A stretch of 64,000 nt of DNA from Lottia gigantea. Taxonomy: Eukaryota; Mollusca; Gastropoda; Lottiidae. Numbering within the stretch: position 1 is the first letter of the stretch; each line of letters starts with the position of its first letter. The notes beneath the pieces were generated by a model. The model worked only from the letters and a program-made list of their open reading frames with translations, did no database searches and was not told the DNA's origin. Location of the stretch: assembly GCF_000327385.1 (NCBI RefSeq), contig NW_008710050.1, forward strand, positions 1,152,000-1,215,999. The letters are read 5' to 3'. This document shows, one piece after another, positions 46,501 to 57,676 of this stretch. The position numbers and the translations under genes are program-made.

Positions 46501-49500
46501 TTTTCAGTATTACAGTGAGTCTAAAATAAGTACAGTTTTGGTATTATTAGGAGTGCTTTCTCTACCATAAGTTTATATATTATATTATATATTACAGTGA
46601 GTCTAACAGCGATGGATCAAGCAGCTAGTCTATTAGGTATAGAGTATAGTGATGATTTAGAGAAAGTATTTTTATATCGTAATATCCAGTCCAGTAAACG
46701 ACGTAGTGTATTTATTAAACCTGTATCTATAGTAGAAGCTAAAACTAGACGAGACTGTCTAGCGATGTTGTTATTTTCAAGGTAAGTTGTATCTAAGACC
46801 TTCTGCCTATATTTATTTACAGAAAGATGTTACCTTCTAATAAAAATTCATAAGGGATTAATTTTGTTAAATTATCCTTTATTAGCCTATACAGCTCAAA
46901 TTAGATACTTGATCACTTAAGGTGTGGGTACACAAGCAGTCTTGGTTTGTTGCTGACTTAAGTCTTGTAAGAAGTTTTGCCAACTTGCACCGGCACACGA
47001 GGAGACAAAAATCTTTAGCTGGTCGGTTTACACCTTGTCTATAATCACTTGCAGGGCATGCACTTGAAAGGAAAATGAATCTGATTGGATAATGATGATT
47101 TTAATCAAAACTTAATAATCAGCAACAAAAATCTCCAACCAAGACCACTTGTGTGCCCACACCTTTATCAGATTTGAAATTTCATGAAAGACTCTTCTGC
47201 AATTCTACTTAAAACAGACCATTGAAGTGTATTTACACTATTAATTGATATACATATATTGTTAATAATCGTTAAATGACATTAGGAGTTGTTTATCCAT
47301 AATAGTGTTCTTATTTATTTAATGTATTGTCTATTAATTGTAGATTATTTGAGTGGATTGTTAGTTATATAAATAATGTTATAGAATCTGAAGAGTTTTA
47401 CAGTACTATAGGTAAGATATACTTCTCTTAATCTGAGGGAAATAGTCATGTATTCATTTATAAATTTTCCTGTAACAAAATACACATGGTATCTCTTATT
47501 GTATTACCTACCTGAATATTATAGATTATTTATAAGACTAACACCATATATAGAAGTGAGGAGTAGATATCACAAACACAAGACAATATTATATAATAAA
47601 ACACACTTCTTTAATACAATATTAAACACATAATATAACATATAATATATGATTTGAACGTTTGTATCAAACACAATTGATCATTGATTTTACTTTTGCT
47701 TTACTGTTAATTTTTTATTATTTATCACTTGTTTTTATTTATTATTTATCACTTGTTTTTATTATTATTTATCACCTGTTTTTATCATTATTTATCACCT
47801 GTTTTTATTATTATTTATCACTTGTTTTTATTATTATTTATCACTTGTTTTTATTTATTATTTATAACCTGTTTTTATTATTATTTATCACCTGTTTTTA
47901 TCATTATTTATCACTTGTTTTTATTATTATTTATCTCTTGTTTTTATTATTATTTATTACCTGTTTTTATTATTATTTATCACTTGATTTTTTTATTATT
48001 TATCACCTGTTTTTATTATTATTTATCACCTGTTTTTATCATTATTTATCACTTGTTTTTATTATTATTTATCACTTGTTTTTATTATTATTTATCACTT
48101 GTTTTTATTATTATTTATCACTTGATTTTTTTTATTATTTATCACCTGTTTTTATTATTATTTATCACTTGTTTTTATTATTATTTATCACTTGTTTTTA
48201 TTTATTATTTATCACCTGTTTTTATTTATTATATCTCTAGGTTTGTTAGATATATATAGCATTAAACAATGTTTATTATATCTCTAGGTTTGTTAGATAT
48301 ATATGGTTTTGAAATATTTGAAAGTAACAGTCTAGAACAACTGTGTATTAATTACGCCAATGAAAAAATACAACAACTTTATGTTTCACATTTTATGAAA
48401 GATTTACAGGTATTTTAGCATCTTTTTAAACCTCTTGTCTCAAATCTTGTTAAAATACTCTTGGAAGAAATAACAAATAAGTCTCAGTTTTGATTGTATA
48501 TTTTGTGTAACTCGTCACAAGTGTTTAGCTGATTGAGTGAATCCCTTGTTAATCTACTTCTAGAGGTCCAATGGGCTGAGTTTATGGAATTTAATGTGAG
48601 AATTTTTAGTGCTTCAGTCATCTAAATGGTCAAAGGTTTTACAATCAAAATCAGTTTTATGACATTGGGAAACACGGTTGAAGGCTTTGATCTCATTATA
48701 CTATCTTCAATATTTTCTATGATTAAAACTATGGTACAGAAAAACACCAATCCAAATATTAACTAGTTCCCAATTCAATGTGAATACATTGCACACTTCA
48801 TGGCATTGCCTATCTACATTAGATAAACAACCATTCAGATTGAAAGATAAAACATGTTCATGTGTGCTTCAAATTACTTTCATTGCACACTTCATAGTGT
48901 TGCCTATTTAATCAGGTTCTGACCAATGTTATACAATGTAATAAACTGTTGTTTTCAGAAAGAATATGAGATAGAAAGAATAGAATGGAGTAATATAAAC
49001 TATACTGATAATCAACATTGTTTAGATACTCTAGAGGGTACACATAGTATCTTCGGTCTTCTCAATGAGGTATGACAACATTTTTTCATATTTCATGAAC
49101 TTTTTTATGTCTTTACTATGAAAACTTCATTGATGCAGCCCTGGCCCTATTCCATTCATACTAAGGATGCAGCCTTAAAAATGGTTTTGAATTTTATATT
49201 GAGAAAAACCAAACTTACAAAGAACTTGTTCATAAGCATTTGTTCACTCTACATGCAGAGCAGGACGGCCAGAGCAGAGTGGTAAGTAGCAGCATTAATC
49301 TTTAGTTAAATCCTGCCCCGCTCTGCTCTCAGTATGAACAAACCCTATGGCATTGTGAGAAACCAGACGCTGGTTACTAGCCACTTATTGTTCATAGATT
49401 TTATGACAGCTTATATATTTTATTTTCTAGGAAGTATATTTAAATAGGAAGTGTAATATAAAGATACTAACAGAACGTATATTAGATATTGGTGGTAATA

Positions 49501-52500
49501 AACAAGCACCTGTTATAAAGAAACCTAGTAAATTCTCCTCTGATCCTAGTTTTGTTGTTCAGCATTATGCAGGAGAGGTCAGATACTCTGTAGACCAGCT
49601 TGTCAATAAAAATAAGGTACTGAAAACAACTTATTAAATACAGACCTCAGTATATGTCAAATCATTTTCTTATACCTTGACTGCAATTAGTCAATATTCT
49701 TCTATCTCAAAAGTTTTTAAATATATCGATTTGATTGGAATTGTACATTAATGAATACAACCAATCAGAGTTCTGGACAGTGCTCTGATCAGCTGTATTT
49801 GCCTGAAACATTTTTAATACACCTACTAGCTACACCCTTTGTATGCTTAGATTTACACAAATATCCCCAGTACAGTTCTTATTCTCCTATGCACATATAT
49901 TTGGTAAATATCACCTGGATTCCTAAGGTTTATTTTATGAAATACTTACCTTATTCCTCATGTGAAAAGTTCATTATTTGCTACAAATGTTTTCGCCAAA
50001 CTGTTATTTTGGATTTCGGGTATCATTTTAAAGTTCAGATTGTTAGTACTTGGTTTATTTATTATTAATATTTTTAGGATAATATACCAGTGGAACTAAT
50101 CAGATTACTAAAAACTAGTAGCAATAATTATATACTGGAATTATTCTCTAATTACCAACTGATGGACTCTCCTGGCAAGAAGAAGAAAACTGTTCTCTCT
50201 AAGTTTAAGGTATGACTTTCTCTTGGATTGTCTTTTCACCCAGTTTCATGCCAAAATTAAAGAAAACGAAGAACAAATAGAAGTTTGTTGAGACTAAGTC
50301 AGAAGAATAAGTTGCATTTTAAATATTCATGAGCTTCTACCATTGTTACATTCAGTTGTATCCATTTAGTGGTAATCTTCAACAATTAATATCTATAAAA
50401 CAATACACACAGTTCTTGATTGTCATGCACTTTCCATGTACAGCAAACCAAACTTACTTGATGTCTATTTCAGAGTTCTCTAGATGAGTTGATGTCTACT
50501 CTACAACAATCTGATGTCCACTATATAAGATGTATTAAACCTAACTCTAGTAACTTAGCAGGAATATTTGATAGAAGATATGTTATACAACAACTGAGAG
50601 CTAGTGGTATTATAGAGACTGTAGAGATCTGTAAACAGGGTTATTCTTCTAGGTTTGTCTTAATATATTAACATGCTTGGTCCACAACCTTAATGTACCC
50701 CAATCATCTCTTAAACAAGTCCCAAACTGACATATTTCTACCTTGCCTCATGTAAGCAGGTAAAGCTTGTTTGCGACTGACTCTATAGATATTCATAATG
50801 TCACATGATTTAAAACAGGCCAATAACGGAGAAGCTGTTACCATTACTTTTATACACAATCTCTTGGTACTCCTTGATTTATTTGATAAATGTAATTCTT
50901 AATCATTTGTGAATTGACAAAGGTAAAGTTTTATAAAGTAATGTTAGTAAATTGTCTGAGAGTTGTTTGCTAATATCTCAAGCTAATACTACCACTAGTC
51001 TAGTTCTAGTTTTCCAGTCGACCCAGCTGTAAGAGGTACTTTTATCACTAGTCCCACAGTTTGAGAAACAAGGGCCTACTGTCTCAGGGAGATCTAAATA
51101 AATGTGCCAATTTATGTGTTAAAATGAAGGACAATAAGTAGAACAATGTATTAATATCTAAAGAAGCACAAGATATATAGATATACTATTTCTGATATTT
51201 ATTAACTCAACGTTTCACATGTTCATACAGACAGTGTTATCAAATATTATATAGAATCACTAGATATATAGATATACTATTTCTGACATTTATTAACTCA
51301 ACGTTTCACATGTTCATACAGACAGTGTTATCAAGAGAAGTGAATAATATAACAAGACAAACAATATATATTGTTAGTCTTGTTATATTATCTATTTCTA
51401 TATGTCTTATGAACAATGTATTAGTATCTATTTATATTACAGAACAATGTATTAGTATTAGTATTAATGTATCTATTTATATTACAGAACAATGTCTTAG
51501 TATTAATGTATCTATTTATATTACAGAACAATGTATTAGTATTAGTATCTATTTATATTACAGAACAATGTATTAGTATTAGTATTAATGTATCTATTTA
51601 TATTACAGAACAATGTATTAGTATTAATGTATCTATTTATATTACAGAACAATGTATTAGTATTAGTATCTATTTATATTACAGAACAATGTATTAGTAT
51701 TAGTATCTATTTATATTACAGAACAATGTATTAGTATTAATGTATCTATTTATATTACAGAACAATGTATTAGTATTAATGTATCTATTTATATTACAGA
51801 ACAATGTATTAGTATTAATGTATCTATTTATATTACAGAACAATGTATTAGTATCTATTTATATTACAGAACAATGTATTAGTATTAGTATCTATTTATA
51901 TTACAGAACAATGTATTAGTATTAATGTATCTATTTATATTACAGAACAATGTATTAGTATTAGTATTAATGTATCTATTTATATTACAGAACAATTAGT
52001 ATTAATGTATCTATTTATATTACAGAACAATGTATTAGTATTAGTATCTATTTATATTACAGAACAATGTATTAGTATTAATGTATCTATTTATATTACA
52101 GAACAATGTATTAGTATTAGTATTAATGTATCTATTTATATTACAGAACAATGTATTAGTATTAGTATTAATGTATCTATTTATATTACAGAGTAGAGTA
52201 TATGGAGTTTTTAAAGAGATATGGTATGATGATACCAGAAGGTATACAGAGTCTCGAACAGAGTTCTACTGATTCTTCAGGTCACGAGACAGATTATAAC
52301 TTTCTAGACCCTCTTGATGCTTTATTAAAACGTCAACTTGATTTACCAGACGCTCCGAAACGAACTCCTACTCCTAAAAAAAGATTACGTAGAAGAACAG
52401 GTAGGCTGTTTAGAGTAGTTTGCTTCAGGAATAAATGTGGATTGATACGGATCCATTTATTTTCGAGAGATAAAATTTGGAAATGTTGCTCAAAGAGGGC

Positions 52501-55500
52501 TGTTAAAAATAATTTAGAATATATCTGATATTGTGCGATTCCACATCAGTGAATTTGATGCTAGCTTACTATCCTGAAGTTCCGTGGTTAATTCCTCAAG
52601 ATAATGTTTTTCAACCCTGTTTCCCCCTGAAGGTCCAGAGTTCAATACCGTCATAGATCTAGATAATACTTTCGGATTTTTCAACCCGGGTTCCCCCTGT
52701 CAGTGATGCAAGTGGGAAGGGCTAACATGGAAAAAGCTTCTAGTTTTTCGGAGGGGACAATAAACTTTGCTGTGCACGTTAATAATCTCTGGACAGTTGA
52801 AATATCAGGTCAAGGGAATGATCTGGAAAAAGCGTCAGATATTCTTTTAGATGCCATAATTTGCTCAAGATCCCATGACGGAAAACCGAAAAAGATGGCA
52901 TTGTTCTGACTGTATTTAGGTTAAACAGCCCAAACAGGTACAGAAAGTAAAAGATATAACACCATTTCATCTTTCTGTTTTAGGTTTATCACCAGGAGAC
53001 CATGCAAGGAAATGTTGTGCTGCAGTTTTAAGAAATGTATTTGGTTTGACGGAAATGTCTCAATTTACTAAACAGTTTGGTAAAACTAAACTTTTCTTGA
53101 AACAATCACAGGTGAATATATATATCCAGCGTTCGCACAGCCTTGAAAAACCCTTGAATTCCGTCTGTTGCCTTGAAAAAACCTTGATTTCAAAAAAAGG
53201 CTTTGAAAACACCATAAAAAACCCATTTCCTCTTGAAAAGTCCTTAAATTTTGAGTTGAGTCAAATTGTGTATATTTTTATCATTTACCCCATTGAGAAA
53301 TATTAACTATCTTTATTGATTTCACAGTTCAGAAGTAAGGTACATGTGTATTCTGTCAGACTAATATCCTTAAAAAGTCCTTGAATTTCAAAGCCCAGAG
53401 TCCTTGAAAAGTCTTTGAATTTTTGAGGCAAAGTGCTGTATGAACCCTGTATATCTCAGCATGATTGGCAATGCCCATCTGAAATGAACGTGTAGTGTAT
53501 TTGCTGGTTCTGCAACGATGTTTTCAAGTGTCATGTGTTTTTGGTTTTCGTTGAATTATTTCATACTTTAAATTTTTTGTTTCCACAGTTAGTGAAGTTA
53601 GAGTCAGTACGAGCCGAGATCTTAACTAAACATATCATAGTTTTACAATGGGCGATCAGACGATTCCTGATCAAATCTCGATGGCATCGGACATTCTGTG
53701 CCAGGAAAATCTGGAAGTGTTGGGTGAACTATAGAAAACGTCGTAGAAGAAAGATCAGGAACATTGCTGCTGGTATGATACAAAGAGGTCTGGTGATTTT
53801 CTGGTTTTTTTTCAGTATCAAGATGGGTCCATACTAAACTTTATACTCTAAGTTTTTTTCTAAATTTTATGTGTATCAGGGACATTGATAGCTTCAATTT
53901 GCACTACTCCAAATTTCAATTAGACGTCTGTGGTTCCTGAAATTTCATTAAAACTTAGTGTTTCATGACGACACTTATCGCAATATATGCTTTATCAGAT
54001 AAGACGCTGAGTTTTAGTGGAATTGCAGGAACCGCAGACGTCTGATTGAAAATTTGAACAGGATGAATTGATGCTATAAGTGTCCCAGATACACATAAAA
54101 AATTTAGAAAACCTCTTTACAATCCATTTAATCTCCATTTCTAATAATGAGGATTGTTTAAATGAAACTTGTCTTCAGCTAGATATGAGCTCTGGTCAGT
54201 TAGATCCTTAGAAATATGAATTTATGATAAGCTGTCATTAAAGTTGCCCTGATGAGGATTGATTATCTAAAACACATGTCATGTCAGCAACAGCATCAGA
54301 ATAGCTCTAGTCAATGAAGCCGTAGAAATGGCAAATAAGATGTACATTTTTATTGCAGCTTTCAGAAACTACAATTTACAACAGAAATTAACAAAACTGG
54401 TGAAGGAGAAAAGAGAATCTCAGTTATTTCAAACCAGCCACCATTCCAACTGTGTCTCTTTTAATAATGACAATTTCAAACCTGGTATGGGTTTATCACT
54501 TCTTACATCGTGTTCTACTCCTCAACAAGTGAAGGTCTTGAAAATACCTGGCTCTGTAGAACTGTCAAGCTATGCCAACAACGTCTCCCCAGAGAAAGAG
54601 AATAAGAAGCGTCTAATGGAGACAAGTTTAACTGATGAAGAATCAGAGAATGATGAACCCCCTGTTAAAAAACTAAAATCAGTATCTAAAGATTATAAAA
54701 ATCTCAAACATTTAAAAGTTTCTGATGGAATTTTAACTCGAAGACATTTACCAAAGGTAAGTTGACTTTGTTTTTTAGGATTTCATCAATTCTGTACTGT
54801 TATAGCAAAGGAGTATCATTCGGATCTAGTCGTTAAGATGACTGGAGCTGTTGTCTTGCTGCTTACCCTGGACATGGATAAACAATGATCATTTCAATGG
54901 TATGGGACCCAATCAGTATATTTCACAGTATATAGTCCCTGACTCTGACTCATAGCAAAAACAGGAAGATTCTGTCTCTTAGAAGTAGTGACATTTTATT
55001 TTTCCATTAAACTTGCAATTTTTGATGTATTAAAGGGATTGCATATGACGTATATTGTTATGAGGTCACTAGAGGGGAACTGCATAGATATTGATAGTAG
55101 TTTCCGGTAGCCCCCTCTAGTGACGTCATAAAACGCCTTAGTTTTAGAGGAATTGCAGAGACCAAACAAGTCAGAATGAAAATTGAAATGGTGCAAATTG
55201 AAGCAATCAGTGTCCCTTATACACATACAAAATTTAGAAAACCTCTTTACAATCCTTTTATTTTGAGAGTTCCTTGAACTAAAGTATAAACTTTCTTATT
55301 CCATGCTCAGATGCACAGTTTGACTTTTCCTTTTTATACGCCCACACATAAGATGGGCGTATATTGTAATTACCCTGTCCGTCCGTCCCTCCGTCTTTCA
55401 GTCTGTTCACATTTGGTTTGTGCTCATTCTACAGGCTACAATTCTGTACAGAATCTTTGATTTTTATTTTGTGTGTCAATGTCATTATGAAGATGATTCC

Positions 55501-55892
55501 CATCGATTTTCGTGATGATCGGATAATATTTCACCGAAATATCGTGTCTGACTTGACGTTTAACTCCATTAGCTATATTGTGCAACTCGTGCTCACTCTA
55601 CAGTCTACAATTGAATGGGCAGCAAACAAAGACTTGTACTTACAATCATTCTATCAGTGGGCGTATGTTACCTTGCCTGACAAGCTATATTTATTTGTAG
55701 ACTGAAATGAAATTCCATACTCGAGCCAGTGTGTTGAAGAATGCTCATATTGCTCCCATGGTGGAGATACAATGTTCATTAGTTGATAGTTTAAGAACAG
55801 AAGATGGGAACACACCAGCCACTCCTCCTTACAAGAAAACAAGAACTAGAATAATCTCAACACCCTTGTCTAGACATCCTAAATTATCGTAG
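40519..55892 (+). CDS. MYO19: Unconventional myosin XIX-like, 22 exons found, 5' partial
   Basis: Actin motor of the class that binds mitochondria. Exons: 40519-40620, 41483-41587, 41802-41901, 42121-42263, 42840-42953, 43285-43417, 43683-43855, 44582-44678, 44972-45060, 45609-45690, 46598-46781, 47344-47411, 48288-48409, 48959-49069, 49431-49616, 50078-50209, 50474-50652, 52192-52400, 52984-53111, 53589-53772, 54359-54756, 55701-55892. The sum is 3,231 nt with all phases agreeing: 1,076 aa plus stop. P-loop GESGAGKT, switch [11 protein letters not shown], switch II DIYGFE and the actin-binding HYIRCIKPN are intact. The class is set by the tail ending, where [17 protein letters not shown] resembles vertebrate MYO19 (IKFHCRKSPLRYADICP). 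The first visible exons read like an SH3-like domain ([19 protein letters not shown]), which vertebrate MYO19 lacks as far as I recall. The start codon is not identified. Confidence 0.92.
40700..40800 (-). repeat. SINE 3' fragment, myosin intron 1
   Basis: AATGAGGGAAATTTTGCTGG and GATTTCCAACTGCCTATG match the SINE body in reverse orientation. The tail is diverged. Confidence 0.55.
40855..41190. repeat. M2 inverted-repeat element, myosin intron 1
   Basis: Shares TGAACACTATTACTGATTA, AAACTAAGATATGATTGCTG and a CTCCTTTAAA end with the copies at 36995-37275 and, reversed, 57215-57565. Confidence 0.55.
41802..53111 (+). CDS. MYO19: Myosin XIX motor domain exons 3-19
   Basis: Order along the motor: [18 protein letters not shown]-loop (end of exon 5, numbered residue about 188 from the first exon found), switch I (exon 7), [18 protein letters not shown] (exons 11-12), switch II with [17 protein letters not shown] (exon 13), [19 protein letters not shown] (exon 15), the lever-side HYIRCIKPN and [18 protein letters not shown] (exon 17), and FGKTKLFLK (exon 19). 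Exon 18 encodes a charged insert ending KKRLRRRT. All ATPase elements look usable. Confidence 0.9.
41955..42131 (+). repeat. Four decoy acceptors in front of myosin exon 4 (40-nt unit)
   Basis: TTTCAG followed by TGTTGTGCTG recurs at 40-nt steps, the fifth and last being the real junction at 42120/42121. The intervening bases (TATCTCTAAC, CTCTGTTATATA) are the same in each unit. The copied part of the exon is its first 10 bases. Confidence 0.9.
43961..44430. mobile_element. Two tandem copies of an M3 element, myosin intron 7
   Basis: Copy 1 is about 43961-44192 and copy 2 about 44218-44430. They share TGAGTTTTGAAGCAACTAAC, TCAGTTACATGAGAATTGTG, CACTATGGTGTGAGGGCAAC and a TTTGAGTGGAATTTCCAA end nearly unchanged, so the duplication is recent. 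Inner ends (CACACCATAGTGAT and ATCACTATGGTGTGAG) are inverted. Confidence 0.75.
45180..45500. repeat. Dispersed non-coding repeat, myosin intron 9
   Basis: Contains AAGTTTCATCAAAATCAGTT and GGGCAATAACTCTGC, phrases I recall as common in molluscan intergenic DNA. No open frame of note. Its family cannot be named without a search. Confidence 0.4.
46505..46608 (+). repeat. Duplicated acceptor of myosin exon 11
   Basis: TATTACAGTGAGTCTAA occurs at about 46509-46525 and again across the real junction (46597/46598), 82 nt apart. The first copy continues AATAAG and does not encode the exon. Confidence 0.75.
46919..47166. mobile_element. MITE, family M6, myosin intron 11
   Basis: Terminal inverted repeats of about 45 nt: AAGGTGTGGGTACACAAG with CTTGGTTTGTTGCTGA, mirrored by CAACCAAGACCACTTGTG and CCCACACCTTT. 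About 248 nt in total, non-coding. Confidence 0.75.
47705..48235. repeat. 22-nt T-rich minisatellite running into myosin exon 13
   Basis: About 24 copies of a unit like TTTTTATTATTATTTATCAC plus TTG or CTG. It ends only a few bases before the duplicated acceptor of exon 13. The array is pyrimidine-rich on the sense strand. Long open frames in it are artefacts of the repeat. Confidence 0.9.
48220..48305 (+). repeat. Duplicated acceptor of myosin exon 13 (47-nt step)
   Basis: TTTATTATATCTCTAG plus the first 17 bases of exon 13 (GTTTGTTAGATATATAT) occur twice, with junctions at 48240/48241 and 48287/48288. Only the second continues into the DIYGFE switch II coding sequence. Confidence 0.88.
51160..51340 (+). 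repeat. About 90-nt direct duplication, myosin intron 17
   Basis: TTTATTAACTCAACGTTTCA and CATGTTCATACAGACAGTGT appear in two tandem copies, immediately before the acceptor array of exon 18. Confidence 0.8.
51400..52197 (+). repeat. Array of 20 acceptors before myosin exon 18
   Basis: CTATTTATATTACAG occurs 20 times. Nineteen are followed by AACAATG and GTATTAGTATTA-type spacers of variable length (about 30-45 nt per unit). The twentieth, at 52191/52192, is followed by the exon (AGTAGAGTATATGGAG). Confidence 0.92.
52573..52850 (+). mobile_element. Diverged SINE, myosin intron 18
   Basis: GGTCCAGAGTTCAATACC (B-box region), CCCTGTCAGTGATGCAAG, ACATGGAAAAAGC and GGGGACAATAAAC match the SINE body. 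A stretch with TTTTTCAACCC...TTCCCCCTG appears twice, an internal duplication. Confidence 0.65.
53589..55892 (+). CDS. MYO19: Myosin XIX neck and tail exons 20-22
   Basis: Exon 20 holds an IQ-like helix ([15 protein letters not shown]) and a very basic second one ([15 protein letters not shown]) that would bind light chains. Exon 21 (132 codons) is low in recognisable domains, with acidic [15 protein letters not shown]. Exon 22 holds the MYO19-type terminal motif with FHTR and ends PLSRHPKLS. In vertebrates this tail region contacts the mitochondrial outer membrane; the same role here is inferred. Confidence 0.85.
53845..54131. mobile_element. Palindromic MITE, family M1, myosin intron 20
   Basis: Left arm GTGTATCAGGGACATTGATA, right arm TATAAGTGTCCCAGATACAC, with inner blocks AGACGTCTGTGGTTCCTG and GGAACCGCAGACGTCTGA. 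It is a long hairpin; the centre lies near 53980. Confidence 0.75.
55030..55262. mobile_element. M1 element, one arm shortened, myosin intron 21
   Basis: TTAAAGGGATTG at the left joins directly to inner sequence (CTAGTGACGTCATAAAACGC). The right arm runs to AAACCTCTTTACAATCC. The left arm lacks most of its length. Confidence 0.6.
55336..55690. repeat. Dispersed repeat with GGGCGTAT ends, myosin intron 21
   Basis: Starts TATACGCCCACACATAAGAT with GGGCGTATATTG and CCGTCCGTCC, and ends GTGGGCGTATGTTACCTT. It stops only about 15-25 nt before the acceptor of the last myosin exon, so it supplies sequence close to that splice site. Confidence 0.5.
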
Positions 55893-56134
55893 CCCCCACA
55901 TTATCATAGCCATCATCCCAGCCCCTACAGTTATCCCACTTACATTATCCTAGCCTCTTTCATTGTTCCTAGCCTCTTTCTTTGTTCCTAGCCTCTTTCA
56001 TTGTTCCTAGCACCATGTAGTCATCCTAGCTTCAACTTCTATCATATCCCTCATCACCCTCATTTCATCATCATTTAACCTTATAGTCTCCCCTTTTCAT
56101 TTCGCCAATGTATCCACCATATTTATCTAGTCAC

Positions 56135-56520
56135 TGTATCCACCCTTATCGTTAAGCTCTTATATCCACCTTAATCATTTAGCTCCTGTATCTACCCTAA
56201 TCATTTAACTGCTGTATCCACCCTAATCATTTAGCTCCTGTATCCACCCTAATCATTTAGCTCCTGTATCCACCCTAATCATTTAACTCCTGTATCCACC
56301 CTAATCATTTAGCTCCTGTGTCTATCCTAATCATTAAGCTCTTGTATCCACCCTAATCATTTAGTTCCTGTATCCACCCTAATCAGTTAGCTCTTGTATC
56401 CACCCTAATCAGTTAGCTCCTGTATCCACCCTAATCAGTTAGCTCCTGTATCCACCCTAATCATTTAGCTACTGTATCCACCCTAATCATTTAACTCCTG
56501 TATCCACCCTAATCATTAAT
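56135..56520 (+). repeat. 25-nt minisatellite in the myosin 3'UTR
   Basis: About 15 copies of CTCCTGTATCCACCCTAATC plus ATTTAG. It lies between the stop codon and the AATAAA, so it would be transcribed. A smaller 22-nt repeat (CCTAGCCTCTTTCATTGTT) precedes it at about 55940-56012. Confidence 0.9.
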
Positions 56521-56561
56521 TTTGGTGTAATGGTTTGAATGTCAGAGCTCCTTCAGATTTC

Positions 56562-56567
56562 AATAAA
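56562..56567 (+). terminator. MYO19: Poly(A) signal of the myosin XIX gene
   Basis: AATAAA 670 nt after the stop codon, just beyond the 3'UTR minisatellite. It is the first such signal downstream of the coding sequence. Confidence 0.55.
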
Positions 56568-57214
56568 ACTGAAGAATTCTAGTAGTAAACCGTTTTCCCT
56601 TTCATCTGATATACCTGATCAGTATAAATATGTTATGTTTGTTTGTTTGTTTGTTAGAGTATGCTTGGATTTGATTGTTTGATGTTTAAATTGTTTTAAT
56701 GGTAATTTTACTCAACAGTTTATGATGAATTTTTATTTTGTTTTATTCTGCTAGTTTGTTTGAAAGATAAATATATTTTTGATAAAATTCATTTTAGGTT
56801 TTTATCTTGATATTTGACGTTCTAGTGCATACTCAATACCGATTGGTATACCATTTGTTAAATGGATTTCCCTCCCTTTTATAACTTCTCGGCTTTTACT
56901 CCCGGTTTTGCCATACTTTGATTAACGGAATTGTCTTGCTTGTACGATTTAAATTCACACTTGCATTGTTTTAAATGGATTTTCTTGATCTAATTTATGG
57001 AACATGTCATCAACACAGACAGTGAAACTGGTTATCACTTTGTTTATTGTTGACAGAGTTGTCTGCTTGTCAGTATATCTAGTAATAGTTATACCTTTCT
57101 AAAAATAAAAATCAGAATACCAAATAATGCTGATAAACAGTTGTGTCGATTATTATGCTCCTACGGTCAGAATTATCAAGAGAAATGATATACACAGTTT
57201 CTAACAATAGACAT

Positions 57215-57565
57215 CTTAAAGGAACAGATGCGCCATTTTTTGACCAATCATACCTTGTCTCAGGAACGAGATTATGTTTTAGCTAAGCTAATCAGTTATA
57301 GTGTTCACAACCAAACGGCGAAATTTGAGTTTTCAAATCCATGTGTGTCCAGAATTATCTTTGTTTGAATGTTAAAATAACGACTCGTCAATTTAAGATT
57401 CTCTGTGATATATAGAAAGACATATAGAAATAGTTAGTGAGTAGAATTCCTAGTTTGAAGTATTTTTAAAGGAATAAAGCGATTTTCTTACATTTCTAGT
57501 ACTTCTGAAGACTATTTACATATTATCAACACCCAAATCAACCTCCAAATATGGCACAATGTCCC
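57215..57565. mobile_element. M2 inverted-repeat element
   Basis: Left end TTAAAGGAACA, right end ATGTCCCTTT; inner sequence matches the reverse complement of 40855-41190 (CCAATCATACCTTGTCTCAG, CTTCTGAAGACTATTTACAT). About 350 nt, non-coding. Confidence 0.6.
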
Positions 57566-57616
57566 TTTGAAGTAGAACTTTTTACAGTTAATATATTTGT
57601 AAGTCTAATATATATA

Positions 57617-57676
57617 TTGGGTGGGCCATAAAAACGATAATAAAATACCTTAATATCGTTTTTATGGACCACCCAA
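57617..57676. mobile_element. 60-nt palindromic mini-element with mariner-like ends
   Basis: TTGGGTGGGCCATAAAAACG and its near-complement CGTTTTTATGGACCACCCAA are separated by about 20 nt. TA dinucleotides lie at the left border and near the right, as expected of a Tc1/mariner-type target. It is too short to code for anything. Confidence 0.6.

Noticed and set aside
47662-48259. Hydrophobic repeat proteins of 176-192 aa
   Set aside because: Translation of the T-rich 22-nt minisatellite; no start context and no non-repeat sequence, inside a myosin intron.
51310-52272. Open frames with repeated [11 protein letters not shown]
   Set aside because: Translation of the acceptor array before myosin exon 18.
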